Part shown: one piece after another, positions 31,146-32,426 of the stretch | Numbering within the stretch: the stretch's first letter is position 1 | How the letters are laid out: the number at the start of each line of letters is the position of its first letter | The notes under the pieces: model-generated | What the model was told of the DNA's origin: nothing | Database searches by the model: none | The model's input: only the letters and a program-made list of their open reading frames with translations | Made by a program: the position numbers and the translations under genes | DNA from: Butyrivibrio sp. Su6 | Lineage (GTDB): Bacteria; Bacillota; Clostridia; Lachnospirales; Lachnospiraceae | Assembly: GCF_900108105.1 (NCBI RefSeq) | Contig: NZ_FNUR01000017.1 | Span: forward strand, 1 to 32,426 | Reading direction: 5' to 3' | Length of the DNA: 32,426 nucleotides

Positions 31146-32426
31146 TCACTTAGATACCGTTTTTCTGCCCTTATGACGTGTCATGCAAACAGATCCGCCT
31201 GTTCTAATAGTTTCCTTCACGAAGGCATTCATAATATCGGCATAAACTGTCTTTCCATCCTTGTCAAAAGATGACTCCAATGCATCAAATTCATTGCCTT
31301 CATAAACAATTGACATGGCACTTCCATCCGACATCTTCATAACCATAGTAGTCATGCTGCCTGCTTTAACTGTAAAATACTCATAATCTTCTGAGTCAAG
31401 GAAAGCTTCTATATCTTCTACGGCACCTTCCATCGCATCCGCCGCTGCCGCCATATCCATTTCCGCAGGAACCTGATCTTCTGTATCAGAAACATCGATG
31501 TTCACTGATTCTTCTCCCGAAGCCATCATTGCAGCTGCCACAGGGTCAATGTCCATAGGTGCCTCTGCAGGCATCTCAGCTGGAGCTTCCTCCATTGGTT
31601 TATCATCCATCGCTGGCATATCCATAGGCATCTCTGCTACTGGTGCTTCTTCTATTGGCATCTCTGCTACCGGTGCTTCTTCAACAGGAGCTTCTCCTGC
31701 AGATGCTCCTTCCATTGCTGCCATCATTGCCATCATATCTGTATCTGGCGCTGCCTCTTCTGCCGCCGGCATGTCCATAGGCACTTCTTCTGCCGGCATC
31801 TCTACTGGCATCTCGGCTGGTGCTTCCTCTGTCAGAGTTTCTTCAACCGGTGCTTCTGCTGCGGCCGCAGCTGCAGCTGCATCCGCCATCATTGCCGCCA
31901 TAACAGGATCTATATCATCTGGATTTATGTCCATTACTGGTGTTTCAACCGGAGCTTCTTCAACCTGAGGCTCTGTCACTGGAACTTCCTCTGCTACTGG
32001 TGCTTCTTCTGTTGGTATCTCTGGCGGAATTTCATCAATATTTGGCGCTGCTTCAGCAGGCATCTCACCCATGGCTGCCATCGCTGCTGCCATTGCATCG
32101 GCCTCTGCCATTTCAGCTGGGCTAGCCTCTACAGCTTCTTCTGTCGGTACCTCGGCAGGAGCTTCTCCTGAAGCCATTGCAGCCATCATTGCATCAACTT
32201 CTGAAGCATTTTCAGCAGCTGCCATCGCCGCCATCATTGCTTCTACATCCTGTGCAGGCGATGTCGCCTCTGTAGGTGCTTCTTCTACTGCCGGCATTTC
32301 CGTTGGCATCTCTACTGGTGCTTCCTCTACAGGCATGTCCACTGGCATCTCTATTGGTGCTTCTGCTGCTGTGGCTTCCTCTGCTGTTGCTCCTTCCATT
32401 GCTGCCATCATTCCCATCATATCTGT
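31146..32426 (-). CDS. Ala/Glu/Met/Pro-rich repeat protein, 5' end outside the window
   Basis: The reading frame is open to the right edge, and the residues at the edge (TDMMGMMAAMEGA) repeat an internal unit (TDMMAMMAAMEGA), so the true start lies beyond the window. About 320 visible residues are low-complexity repeats of motifs such as EEAPVEMP, EAPAEMPAE and VMAAMMA, strongly acidic with many Met. The last 90 residues are non-repetitive (EDYEYFTVKAGSMTTMVMKM and IVYEGNEFDALESSF) and end in a basic tail RHKGRKTVSK. No membrane helix is seen in the visible part. I do not recognise the family. The repeats may form an extended linker presenting the small C-terminal domain. Confidence 0.8.
   Translation of the reverse strand, partial: TDMMGMMAAMEGATAEEATAAEAPIEMPVDMPVEEAPVEMPTEMPAVEEAPTEATSPAQDVEAMMAAMAAAENASEVDAMMAAMASGEAPAEVPTEEAVEASPAEMAEADAMAAAMAAMGEMPAEAAPNIDEIPPEIPTEEAPVAEEVPVTEPQVEEAPVETPVMDINPDDIDPVMAAMMADAAAAAAAAEAPVEETLTEEAPAEMPVEMPAEEVPMDMPAAEEAAPDTDMMAMMAAMEGASAGEAPVEEAPVAEMPIEEAPVAEMPMDMPAMDDKPMEEAPAEMPAEAPMDIDPVAAAMMASGEESVNIDVSDTEDQVPAEMDMAAAADAMEGAVEDIEAFLDSEDYEYFTVKAGSMTTMVMKMSDGSAMSIVYEGNEFDALESSFDKDGKTVYADIMNAFVKETIRTGGSVCMTRHKGRKTVSK

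Noticed and set aside
31498..32125. Plus-strand Ala/Ser/Ile-rich ORFs opposite the Met/Ala/Glu/Pro protein
   Set aside because: They mirror the repeat codons of the minus-strand gene and show no start signals.

Overview
The window looks like chromosomal DNA of a low-to-moderate G+C Firmicute, most likely a Lachnospiraceae member close to Butyrivibrio or Pseudobutyrivibrio. The reasons are strong AGGAGG-type ribosome sites, a stand-alone AICAR transformylase beside an archaeal-type IMP cyclohydrolase, a FeoA-FeoB fusion, a glycogen phosphorylase/LacI pair and xxxLxxG heptad proteins. The taxon is an inference. I see no rRNA, tRNA, CRISPR array, phage or intact insertion sequence.

Layout. Positions 1-358 hold no convincing gene but two hairpins, one a perfect 23-bp stem. 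From 11654 down to 359 all genes run leftward: a two-component system (response regulator, BceS-like short-loop kinase), an ABC ATPase with an 859-residue FtsX-type permease, a heterodimeric ABC exporter preceded by a 24-codon leader ORF and a four-segment attenuator, and a ZTP-riboswitch-controlled purO-purH operon. Positions 11922-14055 carry a rightward cassette of three overlapping genes: a membrane protein, a DUF6765-like histidine-rich protein and an HdeD-like membrane protein. Next come a GH13 alpha-glucosidase-like enzyme and an aldo/keto reductase with a ferredoxin tail. A convergent terminator follows, then a leftward efflux module: an MMPL/RND transporter and a 982-residue secreted heptad-repeat protein, with a divergent TetR gene. 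After another bidirectional terminator come feoAB, glycogen phosphorylase and its LacI-type regulator (all leftward), a zinc-ribbon membrane protein (rightward), an SDR reductase (leftward) and an Ala/Glu/Met/Pro repeat protein cut by the right edge.

How the parts fit. The ZTP riboswitch senses ZMP/ZTP, the substrate of the transformylase it controls. The leader ORF, its competing hairpins and the order of the two exporter genes match the logic of Bacillus bmrB-bmrC-bmrD, where drug-slowed translation opens exporter expression. The LacI-type protein probably controls itself, glycogen phosphorylase and the distant GH13 gene through GGAAAACGTTTTCC-like sites. The TetR protein probably controls two back-to-back promoters whose -35 boxes both lie in TGACC palindromes. 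The best candidates for undescribed biology are the exporter attenuator, the MMPL plus heptad-rod module with its pair of covarying hairpins, and the DUF6765 cassette.
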